Shown: piece by piece, positions 5,339 to 11,909 of the stretch
Layout: each line of letters opens with the position of its first letter
Numbering within the stretch: the first letter of the stretch is position 1
NCBI GenBank assembly: GCA_021161055.1
Contig: JAGHBI010000059.1
Location: 1-11,909 of the forward strand
DNA length: 11,909 nucleotides
Reading direction: 5' to 3'
DNA from: Candidatus Iainarchaeum sp.
GTDB taxonomy: Archaea; Iainarchaeota; Iainarchaeia; Iainarchaeales; DTGL01
Position numbers and translations under genes: made by a program
The notes under the pieces: generated by a model
Seen by the model: the letters and a program-made list of their open reading frames with translations, nothing else
What the model was told of the DNA's origin: nothing
Database searches by the model: none

Positions 5339-8300
5339 TAGATAAGTATGCTGAATTCCTCAGTAAATCCGAAACAGCAGGGGAGCTTATAAATGCCCTT
5401 AATAGGGAAAAACCTGAGGAATTCCTCAGACTATTTGCTGATGTTGTCGGCTCGAAGCACTCCCTGGCAAGCGAATTTGTGAAGCTTGTTAAGGAGGATG
5501 CGCTCAACAGAGCCTTTTTGAGTGCAGAGCTCGCTTCTCTCGAGGAATCGCTGGAGAAAAAAATAAGCGAAGCAAAGCAAAGTGCTGAATTCTTCAAAGG
5601 CAAAGCTCTTAGCTATGCTGATGAGAACTTCATGTTCAACCTCCAATCACTTTTGGGCGAACCCCTGGCTGTTTCTTTCGATGTGCTTGCATTTACCTCT
5701 CTCGCAGATGCAAGCAAAAGGGCTGAAGCTGAAATTGCCGCGATAGAGAGCAAATTCTCAGATCTGAAACTGGATGCGGGCTCTGGCAGAGCAACACTTG
5801 GTTTCAGAGCAGCAAAACTTAAAGAACTCAACCTGCGCATAGAGTATATCGCAAACTCTCTGGATAAATTAAAAGAAAGTTTTTATGTTCTGCTGGATAG
5901 ATGCAACAAGGAAGTTCTTTCTCCCGGTTCTGATGTGCCTGAGCTCATTTTGCTGAAAGAGAAGTATGTTAGCGCAAGCGCCGAGAAAAAGCTTGCCTAT
6001 TGCAGCGAGTTTGTTGAACAAAAAGCACTTATCAAACAGAACCGGATGCGAAGGCAGGAGAATAGCGCAAAGATAAAAGAAACAGCGTGCTATGAAAAAC
6101 TCGAAATTCTAATGCGCTTTGTTGAGAATGATTCGCTGATTCAGAGATATAATAGGCTTCTCGATGCAAACGATGTAATAAGTGAATGCAATGCTATTCT
6201 TTCAGCTGCAAGGGCACATATAAGAGAATACTACAATATAAGCGAAATCGAAGAGATTTTCGAAGAGACCGAAAAATACAACACATATCTCGAGAGATTC
6301 ACAAGCAAAAGAAACAAGCAATTTTATGAGCTCAGTCAGTTTTTCCATTCCGGAAGATTGGTGCTCGAAAAAGCAATGCCGCATATAAATACATTGCGCT
6401 GGAATATAACGAAGCTGCATGCAGATATCCTGCAAAAAACAGCATCTTTCCTTGCAGAGTATGTGAAGCAACATTATTCCATTGAGGCATTTCCGCTATC
6501 AGAGCTTGAGCTAAGCAATGCCGAAACACAGAAGGAGGTGCACGCACGCTTTATCCTAACCTTCAATAACCCACTTCTTGATTTTGAGCATGCCTTTTCA
6601 ATCATACTTCCGATTGCAGGCATCGATTGCAGCACCATTTCAAAAAGCCCAAATATCGCATGCATTTCTTTCGGCGATAAAACGCTTACATTGAACCTGG
6701 CGTATTTGCCAAAAGGGAAAAGCTCTGTGGAACTCAGCTGTTCGAAAGCGGTTGGGCTCACAAAGATTGCACAGCATGTAGCAATGAACTCAGCATTTGG
6801 AATTGTTTCTGAGAAATACAGGTTTGTGAGCGATGCCACAATTCCAAGAATAAAACTAAGGTTTTCAGGGATTCCACATGCAACCGCAAGACTTGTGTTT
6901 CGCAACAGCGAGCTGCCATTGGTATCAGAAGACAGCTACTTTGTTACAGTAATAGAAGATATAATGCCAAATGAAGAATTCACTGTGAACTATCTAATAC
7001 CCAATCCGCTCACAACAAATCTAGAACTGATGTCAAAGAAAAAAGAAGGCAGCATGCTTACATTCACATATCTATGCACTGTGAAAAACAAAACACCATT
7101 TGAAGCAAAAAGAGCATTTGCGATAATTCCCCTTTCTTCTGATGATGGCAGCCTTACAATCTTTGATGGGCAAGGGAAAAAGCTTGCACACTCCATAGAG
7201 CCGAATGGCATAAAGGTAACAATAGATAGCATCGCACCGTATGAGGAAAGAATGCTTTACATAAAGATTTGTGTCCAGGACCTGAACTCTTTCAGGGACG
7301 AGATCGCGGAGAAAATAGAGGGTATTATTCGGGAGTTGGAAGAAGATGAAGAATCCAAAAGAGACGCTGAGGAGCTTTCCAGAGCCCTTGAGAAGAGCAA
7401 AAATGCAAGCATAGAAAAGCTCCAGGAGCTTTATAAGCATGCACTCGATGTGAAAGAAAAGCGCAACACACACAGAATGCTTTTTGGGCAGTATGCATTC
7501 CTTAAAAATGCGCTCCAAAACGCTATGGGTGATGTGAACGCAGAGCTGGCACTGGCTTCCTCGCTTGGACTGCGCTCATTGAGGGACTCGCTTTTGGCAA
7601 AATTAGAGCATGCAAAACTCGCAATAACGGAAGCAGAATCATACTCCAGTGTAGATATTAAGAGGGCGATAGCAACGCTTGAAGGTGCTCTGGAGGATAT
7701 TCAGATACTTGGCGATTCCCCAAAACAATACATGCAGGAAAGAGCATCAGAGCTCGTTGAGGAAATAAACAACATTTCAGAGCTTTTACATTCAACAGGC
7801 TTGGGGGATTCCAACAGCATTCGCATGGTTGGTGCTGCAAACACCTATTATAGCTCCATCCTGAACAACCTTTCAAAGGGCAGGTTTGCCGAAGCGGCGC
7901 AGAAATTAAACATGCTCAGATATGCACTTGCAGACCTTAATAGATATTTCCACGTGCTTGTTGAGAAAAGCGCTGAAAGGCTTGCAGAAGACCTTGATTT
8001 TATTTTCAATGTCTCCAGAACGTATGGTGCAAAGATAGAGTTTCTCAGGAAACAGCTTGAAAGCGTTCCTCAAAAACTTCTGATAGACGCGCGCTACAGC
8101 CCCGAGTTTGATAAAAGCATTCTGGACACGCTTTCAAAACGTTTGGAACCTTCAGAGGATACTCTTTGGCAAGAACTGGAAGCCCTGCTGAAAAGCGGCA
8201 AGCCTATAGAGACTCTTAAGCTCGCGAACGCAAAAAAGGCGCATAAGAAGGTTTCAAAAATCAGGGAGGCATACAACAAGCTCCAGAACCTGGAAACAGG

Positions 8301-8601
8301 TCTGAAAAGGAGCGCAGAATATTATGTAGAATTGCTTGAAAAACAGGCTTCAGAGGCTAAAGGATTGAAATCCGTTGCTTCCAGAGCCAGAGAGAAGCTA
8401 TTGAGCGGAGATTATATGCAATCGCTTACAATGGCAAAGACAGCACTTCTTGCGCTCGATAAGAGCAATCCAGAGCTTGAGGTCTATGGAATTGTTATTC
8501 TTGTGCTAATTGTGCTTGCGTTCCTAATCACCAGAAATCTCCGGAGTAGGGAGCAGACCAAAAAGTTTCAAAAGGTTTTGAGAAACGTTCGCTATGTATA
8601 A
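5215..8601 (+). CDS. main part of the large secreted coiled-coil protein with C-terminal membrane anchor
   Basis: The frame is open from 5215 with no ATG near its beginning; the first usable codon by rule is TTG at 5269, with no RBS. It is best read as the continuation of the 4589 frame. Counting from 5269 (1110 residues), long amphipathic helices or coiled coils fill about 30-400. A beta-rich region with two probable Ig-like sandwiches spans about 420-675 (beginning VHARFILTFNNPLL). A second coiled-coil stretch spans about 677-1060, then a single membrane helix (YGIVILVLIVLAFLIT, about 1072-1088) and a short basic tail rich in Arg and Lys. With the upstream signal peptide this predicts an external body anchored by its C-terminus with a cytoplasmic tail. 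S-layer-associated, adhesion or cell-contact roles are possible, but no family is recognised. It is convergent with another anchored surface protein. Confidence 0.78.
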   Translation, partial: FRAISYRKKSSNEFLWEFLLFTYPVSYAADRIVHVPALWVVIDKYAEFLSKSETAGELINALNREKPEEFLRLFADVVGSKHSLASEFVKLVKEDALNRAFLSAELASLEESLEKKISEAKQSAEFFKGKALSYADENFMFNLQSLLGEPLAVSFDVLAFTSLADASKRAEAEIAAIESKFSDLKLDAGSGRATLGFRAAKLKELNLRIEYIANSLDKLKESFYVLLDRCNKEVLSPGSDVPELILLKEKYVSASAEKKLAYCSEFVEQKALIKQNRMRRQENSAKIKETACYEKLEILMRFVENDSLIQRYNRLLDANDVISECNAILSAARAHIREYYNISEIEEIFEETEKYNTYLERFTSKRNKQFYELSQFFHSGRLVLEKAMPHINTLRWNITKLHADILQKTASFLAEYVKQHYSIEAFPLSELELSNAETQKEVHARFILTFNNPLLDFEHAFSIILPIAGIDCSTISKSPNIACISFGDKTLTLNLAYLPKGKSSVELSCSKAVGLTKIAQHVAMNSAFGIVSEKYRFVSDATIPRIKLRFSGIPHATARLVFRNSELPLVSEDSYFVTVIEDIMPNEEFTVNYLIPNPLTTNLELMSKKKEGSMLTFTYLCTVKNKTPFEAKRAFAIIPLSSDDGSLTIFDGQGKKLAHSIEPNGIKVTIDSIAPYEERMLYIKICVQDLNSFRDEIAEKIEGIIRELEEDEESKRDAEELSRALEKSKNASIEKLQELYKHALDVKEKRNTHRMLFGQYAFLKNALQNAMGDVNAELALASSLGLRSLRDSLLAKLEHAKLAITEAESYSSVDIKRAIATLEGALEDIQILGDSPKQYMQERASELVEEINNISELLHSTGLGDSNSIRMVGAANTYYSSILNNLSKGRFAEAAQKLNMLRYALADLNRYFHVLVEKSAERLAEDLDFIFNVSRTYGAKIEFLRKQLESVPQKLLIDARYSPEFDKSILDTLSKRLEPSEDTLWQELEALLKSGKPIETLKLANAKKAHKKVSKIREAYNKLQNLETGLKRSAEYYVELLEKQASEAKGLKSVASRAREKLLSGDYMQSLTMAKTALLALDKSNPELEVYGIVILVLIVLAFLITRNLRSREQTKKFQKVLRNVRYV
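5235..5250 (+). other. apparent -1 frameshift site at an A6 tract
   Basis: Frame 2 reads ACC GAA AAA AGA GTT CCA; the downstream coding frame reads AAG AGT TCC AAT GAG TTC. Joining them requires one extra A, or a -1 slip on AAA. The site is not a perfect X XXY YYZ heptamer, because the A-site codon AGA cannot re-pair well. A one-base deletion, real or from sequencing or assembly of a homopolymer, is therefore the simplest explanation. Programmed frameshifting or polymerase slippage remains possible. Confidence 0.7.
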
Positions 8602-9783
8602 TTATTCTGGTTGAGAGTTTAGATACAAAAAAACAATAATTGCAAGGATAATAAGCAAAACGCTTGCCGCCACTATCGGTGAAATATCGAACTCCTTCTG
8701 TGCTAGCTCAACAGTGTTGCATTTCACCTGCATATTGTAATCCTTCACATTCACAGCACAGGTGATGCGTCCATGCTTAATATTTTTAACTATAAAATCA
8801 ACAGCTGAAGAGCTTCTGGGTTTTATGCTCACTACCTGCTTTTCAGGTAATGCTATTAATTCTTCACCAAGGAGCACAACCTCCGCTTCTTTTATTTCAA
8901 CACCTGAATTGTTGGAAAGAGCAACACTGATGCGTGCAGAATCTTTGTTAACGTCCCTTGTGAAGAGCATGGCCCCTATTTCAGGCTTTTCCTTCGGAAT
9001 TATTGTAATTGTGTTGGAGAATATGGTGTGCTTTCTGCCGAACTCGTCGGTGTAGTAAAGCGCCGAAGGCGGAAGATTAAATCTTGTTAGTTGCTTCACG
9101 CGCACTGTATAATAAAAGCTCCTTTCTTCCTGCGGTTTTATTATTGCACTGAATGTTATCCTTCCGATCTCCTGCTTTGTTTCACTCTCGCCAGCAATCG
9201 CTCGCAATGCCTCAACAACAACGCTTTCATCTTCATTCCCTGAGTTCTTAATACTGATTCTTACATTGAGATCTTCGCCGAGCACCGCGCTGTAATGTTC
9301 CAAGCACTTATTTCCCGAAACAACACATTTCCTGAAATCACTCTTTTTGAACACGCCCATCGCATAGATGCCAACCTTCGATTTATTGCTCAAAACAACC
9401 TTCACAATGCTCTCGCTTGGCCTGAGGCATATCTTTAGTGTGTTTTCAGGCTTTATGAGCGAGCTCTCTATTGGTATATAAGCAACGCAGTAATCCTTAG
9501 CGCAATCAAATTCGTTAGCATAAAGCTCAGCCAGGGGTTTTCCATTGAAATAGCTTTCTATGCTTGCGCTCCCGGTGCTTTCAGGAATAAAATCAGCAAA
9601 AAGTGTGAGAAAGGCATAACCGTTCAAATTCGGCATAACCAGCGAGTATTCCTTGCATTGCTTTGTGGTTGCTTCAATGCTTTCATAGCCAAGCTCCTCA
9701 AAACTTCTTTCAAATAGCGTTTTTCCATGCGTATGCACAAGCATAACCAAAAGTATCGCTACAATGAGCAGCAACCTACGCAT
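8602..9783 (-). CDS. secreted beta-rich protein with C-terminal membrane anchor, 393 aa
   Basis: The product has a signal peptide (1-20, RRLLLIVAILLVMLVHTHG) and ends in a single membrane helix (about 368-387) followed by a very short tail. The external part is strand-rich. An N-terminal region (about 40-150) has cysteines at 43, 94, 99 and 119, with another pair at 153 and 160. Two Ig-like modules of CARDB/archaeal surface type follow (about 165-262 and 268-358), recognisable by phrases such as NVRISIKNSGNEDESVVVEA and ARISVALSNNSGVEI. CARDB-like domains usually serve in cell adhesion or as spacers, and no catalytic motif is visible. The ATG at 9783 overlaps the end of the AK6-type gene by 8 bases, and GGGAG lies upstream inside that gene, so the two are probably co-transcribed. 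Its stop codon directly abuts that of the large surface protein. Confidence 0.82.
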   Translation of the reverse strand: MRRLLLIVAILLVMLVHTHGKTLFERSFEELGYESIEATTKQCKEYSLVMPNLNGYAFLTLFADFIPESTGSASIESYFNGKPLAELYANEFDCAKDYCVAYIPIESSLIKPENTLKICLRPSESIVKVVLSNKSKVGIYAMGVFKKSDFRKCVVSGNKCLEHYSAVLGEDLNVRISIKNSGNEDESVVVEALRAIAGESETKQEIGRITFSAIIKPQEERSFYYTVRVKQLTRFNLPPSALYYTDEFGRKHTIFSNTITIIPKEKPEIGAMLFTRDVNKDSARISVALSNNSGVEIKEAEVVLLGEELIALPEKQVVSIKPRSSSAVDFIVKNIKHGRITCAVNVKDYNMQVKCNTVELAQKEFDISPIVAASVLLIILAIIVFLYLNSQPE

Positions 9784-10270
9784 AGATTCCGCGCTCCCTG
9801 AGCTCCTTCACAATAGCGTTTACGGTTTGCTTTATATTTCCCTCATTCTTCACTTCTATAATCTGCTCTCTTTTGTAGCGCCTAAAAACATGCTTCTTGC
9901 AGTAATCTATGCCCTCGCAGAAAACATTGTCTGCTATTTTTACGGTGCTGTACTGCTTCCTTTCGAGTCTCTCCTGCAATATCTCGGGATGGACACGCAG
10001 CAGTATTGCGGCATCCACCGGAAGCTTTATTTCGCAGAGCGTATGCCCTTCAACTATTATATTCTTGTGCTTTTCGAGTTCTTCTGCAAGCTCACGCTTT
10101 AACTTGGTGAGCGGTATTATGAGCTCAGCATTCTCATGGTCCCATTTCCCTATGCCCTTCTGCAGAGCGAATTCCATCTCATTTATGAACCTGCATTTAA
10201 GCCGCTTGGCAAGCATTTTCCCTACTGTTGTTTTGCCTGTGCCAGGCGAGCCTGTAATGAGAAGCCTCAT
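9776..10270 (-). CDS. AK6/Fap7-type adenylate kinase family NTPase, 164 aa
   Basis: This P-loop kinase belongs to the AK6 (Fap7, hCINAP) family. Such proteins have weak adenylate kinase/ATPase activity and in eukaryotes and archaea act with ribosomal protein uS11 in small-subunit rRNA maturation. It shows the Walker A loop GSPGTGKTT (7-15), the strand IIVEGH (71-76) typical of the family, LLRVHPEILQERLERKQY (90-107) with the LID-side arginines, and KIADNVFCEGID (111-122), matching the family K-x-x-E/D-N-V-x-x-E block. The length is normal for AK6. The ATG at 10270 is preferred over an upstream in-frame ATG at 10327 because it directly precedes the P-loop strand and lies 27 bases from a TATA element, implying a leaderless mRNA. 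It is the first gene of a two-gene transcript with the overlapping surface protein gene. Confidence 0.88.
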   Translation of the reverse strand: MRLLITGSPGTGKTTVGKMLAKRLKCRFINEMEFALQKGIGKWDHENAELIIPLTKLKRELAEELEKHKNIIVEGHTLCEIKLPVDAAILLRVHPEILQERLERKQYSTVKIADNVFCEGIDYCKKHVFRRYKREQIIEVKNEGNIKQTVNAIVKELRERGIYA

Positions 10271-10290
10271 AAATAAAATTATTTGGCTGA

Positions 10291-10301
10291 AATTAATAAA
10301 A
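10291..10301 (-). promoter_or_regulatory. TATA box of a leaderless AK6 transcript
   Basis: On the minus strand the element reads TTTTATTAATT and is centred about 26-27 bases upstream of the ATG at 10270, with no ribosome-binding site between them. The spacing matches that of the other leaderless genes here. Confidence 0.5.
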
Positions 10302-10353
10302 ATGGAGCATATTTTGGCAAAACGCAAATAATGTAGCTGTGAGGAGGAGAGGA

Positions 10354-10511
10354 AGGGTTAGGGTCGGTGAGGTGTTCTCAGAATTAGGTTGGCCTTATTG
10401 AACGCAAGCTCGCTGTCCCGCACCAGCAAGCCGCTCTGGAGCTTACTGAAAAGCTTGCTAGCACGCTTACTGCGCTTTTTGGCCAACTTCATTCCAAAGC
10501 CCCCTAACCCT
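10354..10511 (-). ncRNA. candidate rod-shaped structured RNA, about 158 nt
   Basis: Read on the minus strand from 10511, the first ten bases (AGGGTTAGGG) pair perfectly with the last ten (CCCTAACCCT, ending at 10354). Nested inside are GGAAT/ATTCT (10495-10491 with 10384-10380), GTTGGCC/GGCCAAC (10487-10481 with 10394-10388), a bulged 5+4 bp helix (10476-10465 with 10409-10401) and a 12-13 bp helix (10465-10453 with 10431-10419) closing a 21-nt apical loop. The long inner helix contains three G-U wobbles on this strand that would be A-C mismatches on the other, so the minus strand is the likely RNA. A BRE/TATA promoter is centred 26-27 bases before 10511. CAGTAAGC occurs twice within it. It lacks the hallmark sequences of SRP RNA, RNase P RNA and box C/D RNAs, so no class is assigned. 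A polypyrimidine tail follows the 3' end. Confidence 0.5.
10358..10492 (-). CDS. possible 44-aa basic peptide inside the structured RNA
   Basis: An ATG at 10492 opens 44 codons (MKLAKKRSKRASKLF and onward) ending with TAA at 10360-10358. The AGGGGG seven bases upstream is only a rough ribosome-binding site. The frame also extends upstream to an ATG at 10534, adding the hydrophobic MSLLVVLVGLGGFG, but that start lies within the TATA box. Arginine codons are mostly CGN, unlike the AGG/AGA-rich neighbours, and almost the whole frame lies inside the nested helices. I favour a non-coding RNA, but a small basic or membrane-tethered peptide is not excluded. Confidence 0.22.
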   Translation of the reverse strand: MKLAKKRSKRASKLFSKLQSGLLVRDSELAFNKANLILRTPHRP

Positions 10512-10531
10512 ACTAATACAACCAACAAACT

Positions 10532-10548
10532 CATATATAAAGTTTTCG
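10532..10548 (-). promoter_or_regulatory. strong BRE/TATA promoter for the candidate RNA
   Basis: On the minus strand CGAAAAC (10549-10543), a good match to the archaeal B-recognition element, is followed directly by TTTATATATG (10541-10532). The TATA centre is 26-27 bases before 10511, exactly where the terminal helix of the candidate RNA begins. This is the best promoter match I see in the window. Confidence 0.6.
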
Positions 10549-10550
10549 AT

Positions 10551-10578
10551 GAAAAAAGCCCAGATTGGCGCTTTTTTT
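10551..10578. terminator. bidirectional terminator-like hairpin
   Basis: AAAAAAGC (10552-10559) pairs with GCTTTTTT (10570-10577). Inside it CCA (10560-10562) pairs with TGG (10566-10568) around a GAT loop, with one bulged C. Both strands end in a T run. On the minus strand it lies just upstream of the candidate RNA's promoter and could insulate it from aCPSF1 read-through. Confidence 0.45.
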
Positions 10579-10588
10579 ATGTAGAATG

Positions 10589-10616
10589 CCTTTTTTCAGG
10601 TTTATTTCAAAAAAGG
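10589..10616. terminator. A/T-arm hairpin in the aCPSF1 3' spacer
   Basis: CCTTTTTT (10589-10596) pairs perfectly with AAAAAAGG (10609-10616) around a 12-nt loop. It is symmetric in nature, with a T6 arm on either strand, and is likely part of a termination region. Confidence 0.3.
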
Positions 10617-10624
10617 GGTAAAAT

Positions 10625-10659
10625 ACGGCCTTTTCTCCTTATGTATAAGCCGTTTTTTT
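10625..10659. terminator. hairpin followed by T7 in the aCPSF1 3' spacer
   Basis: ACGGC (10625-10629) pairs with GCCGT (10649-10653) around a 19-nt loop, and a T7 run (10653-10659) follows on the plus strand. A smaller palindrome, CTTAT-GT-ATAAG (10638-10649), overlaps the loop and competes with the main stem. Confidence 0.3.
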
Positions 10660-10721
10660 CCTTAACGCAATCACTCCGCAGCAAAATGCGCAAAATTTCA
10701 TTATGTAGAAGTAGGCGCTTA

Positions 10722-10732
10722 TAGAAAAAGAA
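10722..10732 (-). terminator. U-rich tract after aCPSF1
   Basis: On the minus strand TTCTTTTTCTA begins about 32 bases after the aCPSF1 stop codon. U-rich tracts of this kind, without a hairpin, are the usual archaeal 3'-end signals recognised by aCPSF1 itself, which would make its own mRNA a substrate. Confidence 0.4.
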
Positions 10733-10763
10733 TTTTGCAAGAGGAAAGAGATTATTTCATAAG

Positions 10764-11909
10764 CTACGCTAACCTCTTTGCATCCAGGTTCTGCAGAGCT
10801 GTTGCCTTTATCTTGAGCCTTGTGGAAATGAAGTTCGAAAAGCTCACCGCTTTCGTTTTCTCGCCGTGGTTCACTATTATTTGCTTTGGTCTGGGTCTTA
10901 GGTTCTTTATATATGATATCAACTGATTTCTATCGCTGTGCCCTGAGAAGCCTTCAACGGTTTCAATTCGCATCCTTATCTTCAGTGCCTTGGTTTTGCC
11001 GTTCTTCGCAACTACTGGGATGGTTCTCGTGCCATTCTGAATCTTTCTTCCCAGTGAGCCCTCGCCCTGATAACCAACAAATATAAGCGCGTTTTTCTCA
11101 TCCTCTGCCAAGGCTTTGAGGTACTCAACAGATGGACCGCCTGTGAGCATACCGCTGCTTGCGATTATTACCGAGCCACCGTTGTTTATAATCTCGTTTC
11201 GTTCGCCCTCCTTCACAACCTCAAATATCTCCGATGTAAAAGGCGAATCGTTCTGCAATATGCGTCTTCTCACGCTTTCTCTCATATATTCAGGGTATGC
11301 TGTATGTATTGCGCTTGCTTCAGCAGTCATGCCATCAATGTAGCACTTCGCATTGAACTCGCCGCGCCTGTAAAAGCTCTCAATCACAAGCATTATTTCC
11401 TGTCCTCTTCCAACAGCAAACACTGGAATAAGCACATTACCGCCCTTAGCGATGGTTTCGTTTATTATGTTCATAAACATCTGCTCCGCCTTTTGCCTAT
11501 TTGGCTGAATATCCTGTTTGCCTCCGTACGTGCTCTCAATTATAAGTGTTTCAATCCTTGGATAGCGCGTTTCCAGAGCATCGAAAAGCCTTGTAAAACC
11601 ATACTTTAAGTCCCCTGAATAAAGCAGATTGTGCTCGCCCTCTCCTATGTGTAAATGCACAGATGCTGAACCAAGTATGTGCGATGCATTATGCAGGGTT
11701 AGCCTTGCATCCGGCGCAATATCAGTTACCTCATTGTATTCCCTTGTTATGCAATACTTTATCATCTTTTTCACATCCTGCTCGCTGTAGGCAGGCTCCT
11801 TCCCATCCTTCACAAGAACATCTATGTAATCGAACTGGAGTAAAACCATGAGGTCACGAGTAGGCTCTGTGCAGTACACAGGACCTTCATAACCATGTCT
11901 GAATAGGTA
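10764..11909 (-). CDS. aCPSF1/FttA beta-CASP ribonuclease, C-terminal part (5' end outside the window)
   Basis: This is the archaeal CPSF1-type metallo-beta-lactamase/beta-CASP nuclease that cuts nascent RNA at U-rich 3' ends and drives transcription termination. The frame is open to the window edge, so 381 C-terminal codons are present and the N-terminal KH domains and the HxHxDH zinc motif are missing. In visible-fragment numbering, YCTEPTRDLM (12-21) begins the match. The zinc-binding His77 (SHILGSA, motif 3) and Asp100 (SGD, motif 4) follow. The beta-CASP motifs are Glu125 (IIESTYGG, A), His202 (AIHTAYPEY, B) and His324 (SGHSD, C), plus VNHGE (346-350). All expected catalytic residues in this part are intact. 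The C-terminus ends soon after QNLDAKRLA, as in orthologues, where the tail mediates dimerisation. A T-rich tract lies about 32-42 bases after the stop. Confidence 0.95.
   Translation of the reverse strand, partial: YLFRHGYEGPVYCTEPTRDLMVLLQFDYIDVLVKDGKEPAYSEQDVKKMIKYCITREYNEVTDIAPDARLTLHNASHILGSASVHLHIGEGEHNLLYSGDLKYGFTRLFDALETRYPRIETLIIESTYGGKQDIQPNRQKAEQMFMNIINETIAKGGNVLIPVFAVGRGQEIMLVIESFYRRGEFNAKCYIDGMTAEASAIHTAYPEYMRESVRRRILQNDSPFTSEIFEVVKEGERNEIINNGGSVIIASSGMLTGGPSVEYLKALAEDEKNALIFVGYQGEGSLGRKIQNGTRTIPVVAKNGKTKALKIRMRIETVEGFSGHSDRNQLISYIKNLRPRPKQIIVNHGEKTKAVSFSNFISTRLKIKATALQNLDAKRLA

Larger units (their letters stand above)
10577..10710. repeat. three copies of TTATGTA(G/T)AA at exact 62-base spacing
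   Basis: The copies start at 10577, 10639 and 10701; the first and third are identical and the middle one differs by one base. Each 62-base interval also has a T-run shortly after the 10-mer in the first two units, but the rest of the unit is poorly conserved. An inverted copy lies in another spacer at 3092-3101. This could be the remains of a tandem repeat or spaced sites for a protein. Confidence 0.4.

Noticed and set aside
10354..10511. Identification of the structured segment as SRP RNA or RNase P RNA
   Set aside because: The SRP helix-8 GGAA tetraloop and AGCAG element and the RNase P GAGGAAAGUC core are absent, and the length is about half of the usual archaeal size.
10577..10710. A CRISPR array
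   Set aside because: The repeat is only 10 bases with 52-base intervals, one copy is imperfect, and there is no cas gene nearby.
10389..10724. A plus-strand open frame of 111 codons across the aCPSF1-AK6 spacer
   Set aside because: It begins with TTG without an RBS, runs antisense through the candidate RNA and then through hairpins and T tracts, and its composition (Leu/Ser-rich, then mixed) shows no domain.

Overview
The window reads as a piece of an archaeal chromosome. The evidence is a geranylgeranyl reductase for isoprenoid ether lipids, an archaeal CPSF-type beta-CASP nuclease (aCPSF1/FttA), an AK6/Fap7-type NTPase, an archaeal-type NFACT (RqcH) protein, and core promoters with TATA boxes about 27 nt upstream of start codons. 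Several genes look leaderless, while others carry GGAGG/GGTGA ribosome-binding sites. Small single-domain proteins, an NFACT protein cut at a domain boundary and large secreted helical proteins would suit a DPANN-type archaeon such as Micrarchaeota or Diapherotrites. That placement is inference; no marker in the window settles it. I see no rRNA, tRNA, CRISPR array, transposase or phage gene.

Layout. Positions 61-222 (-) encode a 53-residue basic protein of unknown function, divergent from a geranylgeranyl reductase (383-1579, +). Next come a short NFACT protein (1644-2771, +) and a convergent PRC-barrel protein (2775-3035, -). A small membrane protein (3236-3460, +) overlaps tail to tail with an AMMECR1-domain protein (3453-4052, -). 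The AMMECR1 gene shares one TATA element with a divergent small protein that looks like a PD-(D/E)XK nuclease fold (4106-4543, +). A very large secreted, coiled-coil, C-terminally anchored protein follows (4589-8601, +), split into two frames at an A6 tract near 5235. Its stop codon abuts that of a second secreted, C-terminally anchored beta-rich protein (8602-9783, -). That gene overlaps the end of an AK6-type kinase gene (9776-10270, -). The right edge holds the C-terminal 381 codons of aCPSF1 (10764 to beyond 11909, -).

The 493-base gap between the kinase and aCPSF1 (10271-10763) is not empty. It holds three terminator-like hairpins, a 10-mer repeated at exactly 62-base intervals, and a strong BRE/TATA promoter. 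The promoter points at a 158-nt segment (10511 to 10354, -) whose ends pair over 10 bp and whose interior folds into nested helices. I consider this the best candidate for an undescribed stable RNA here, although a 44-codon reading frame lies on the same strand.

Functionally the window mixes RNA and protein quality control (aCPSF1, AK6, NFACT), lipid maturation (GGR), envelope proteins (4589-8601, 8602-9783, 3236-3460) and conserved proteins of unclear role (AMMECR1, PRC-barrel). Apart from the overlapping kinase/surface-protein pair the genes look individually transcribed, and no pathway-sized operon is evident.
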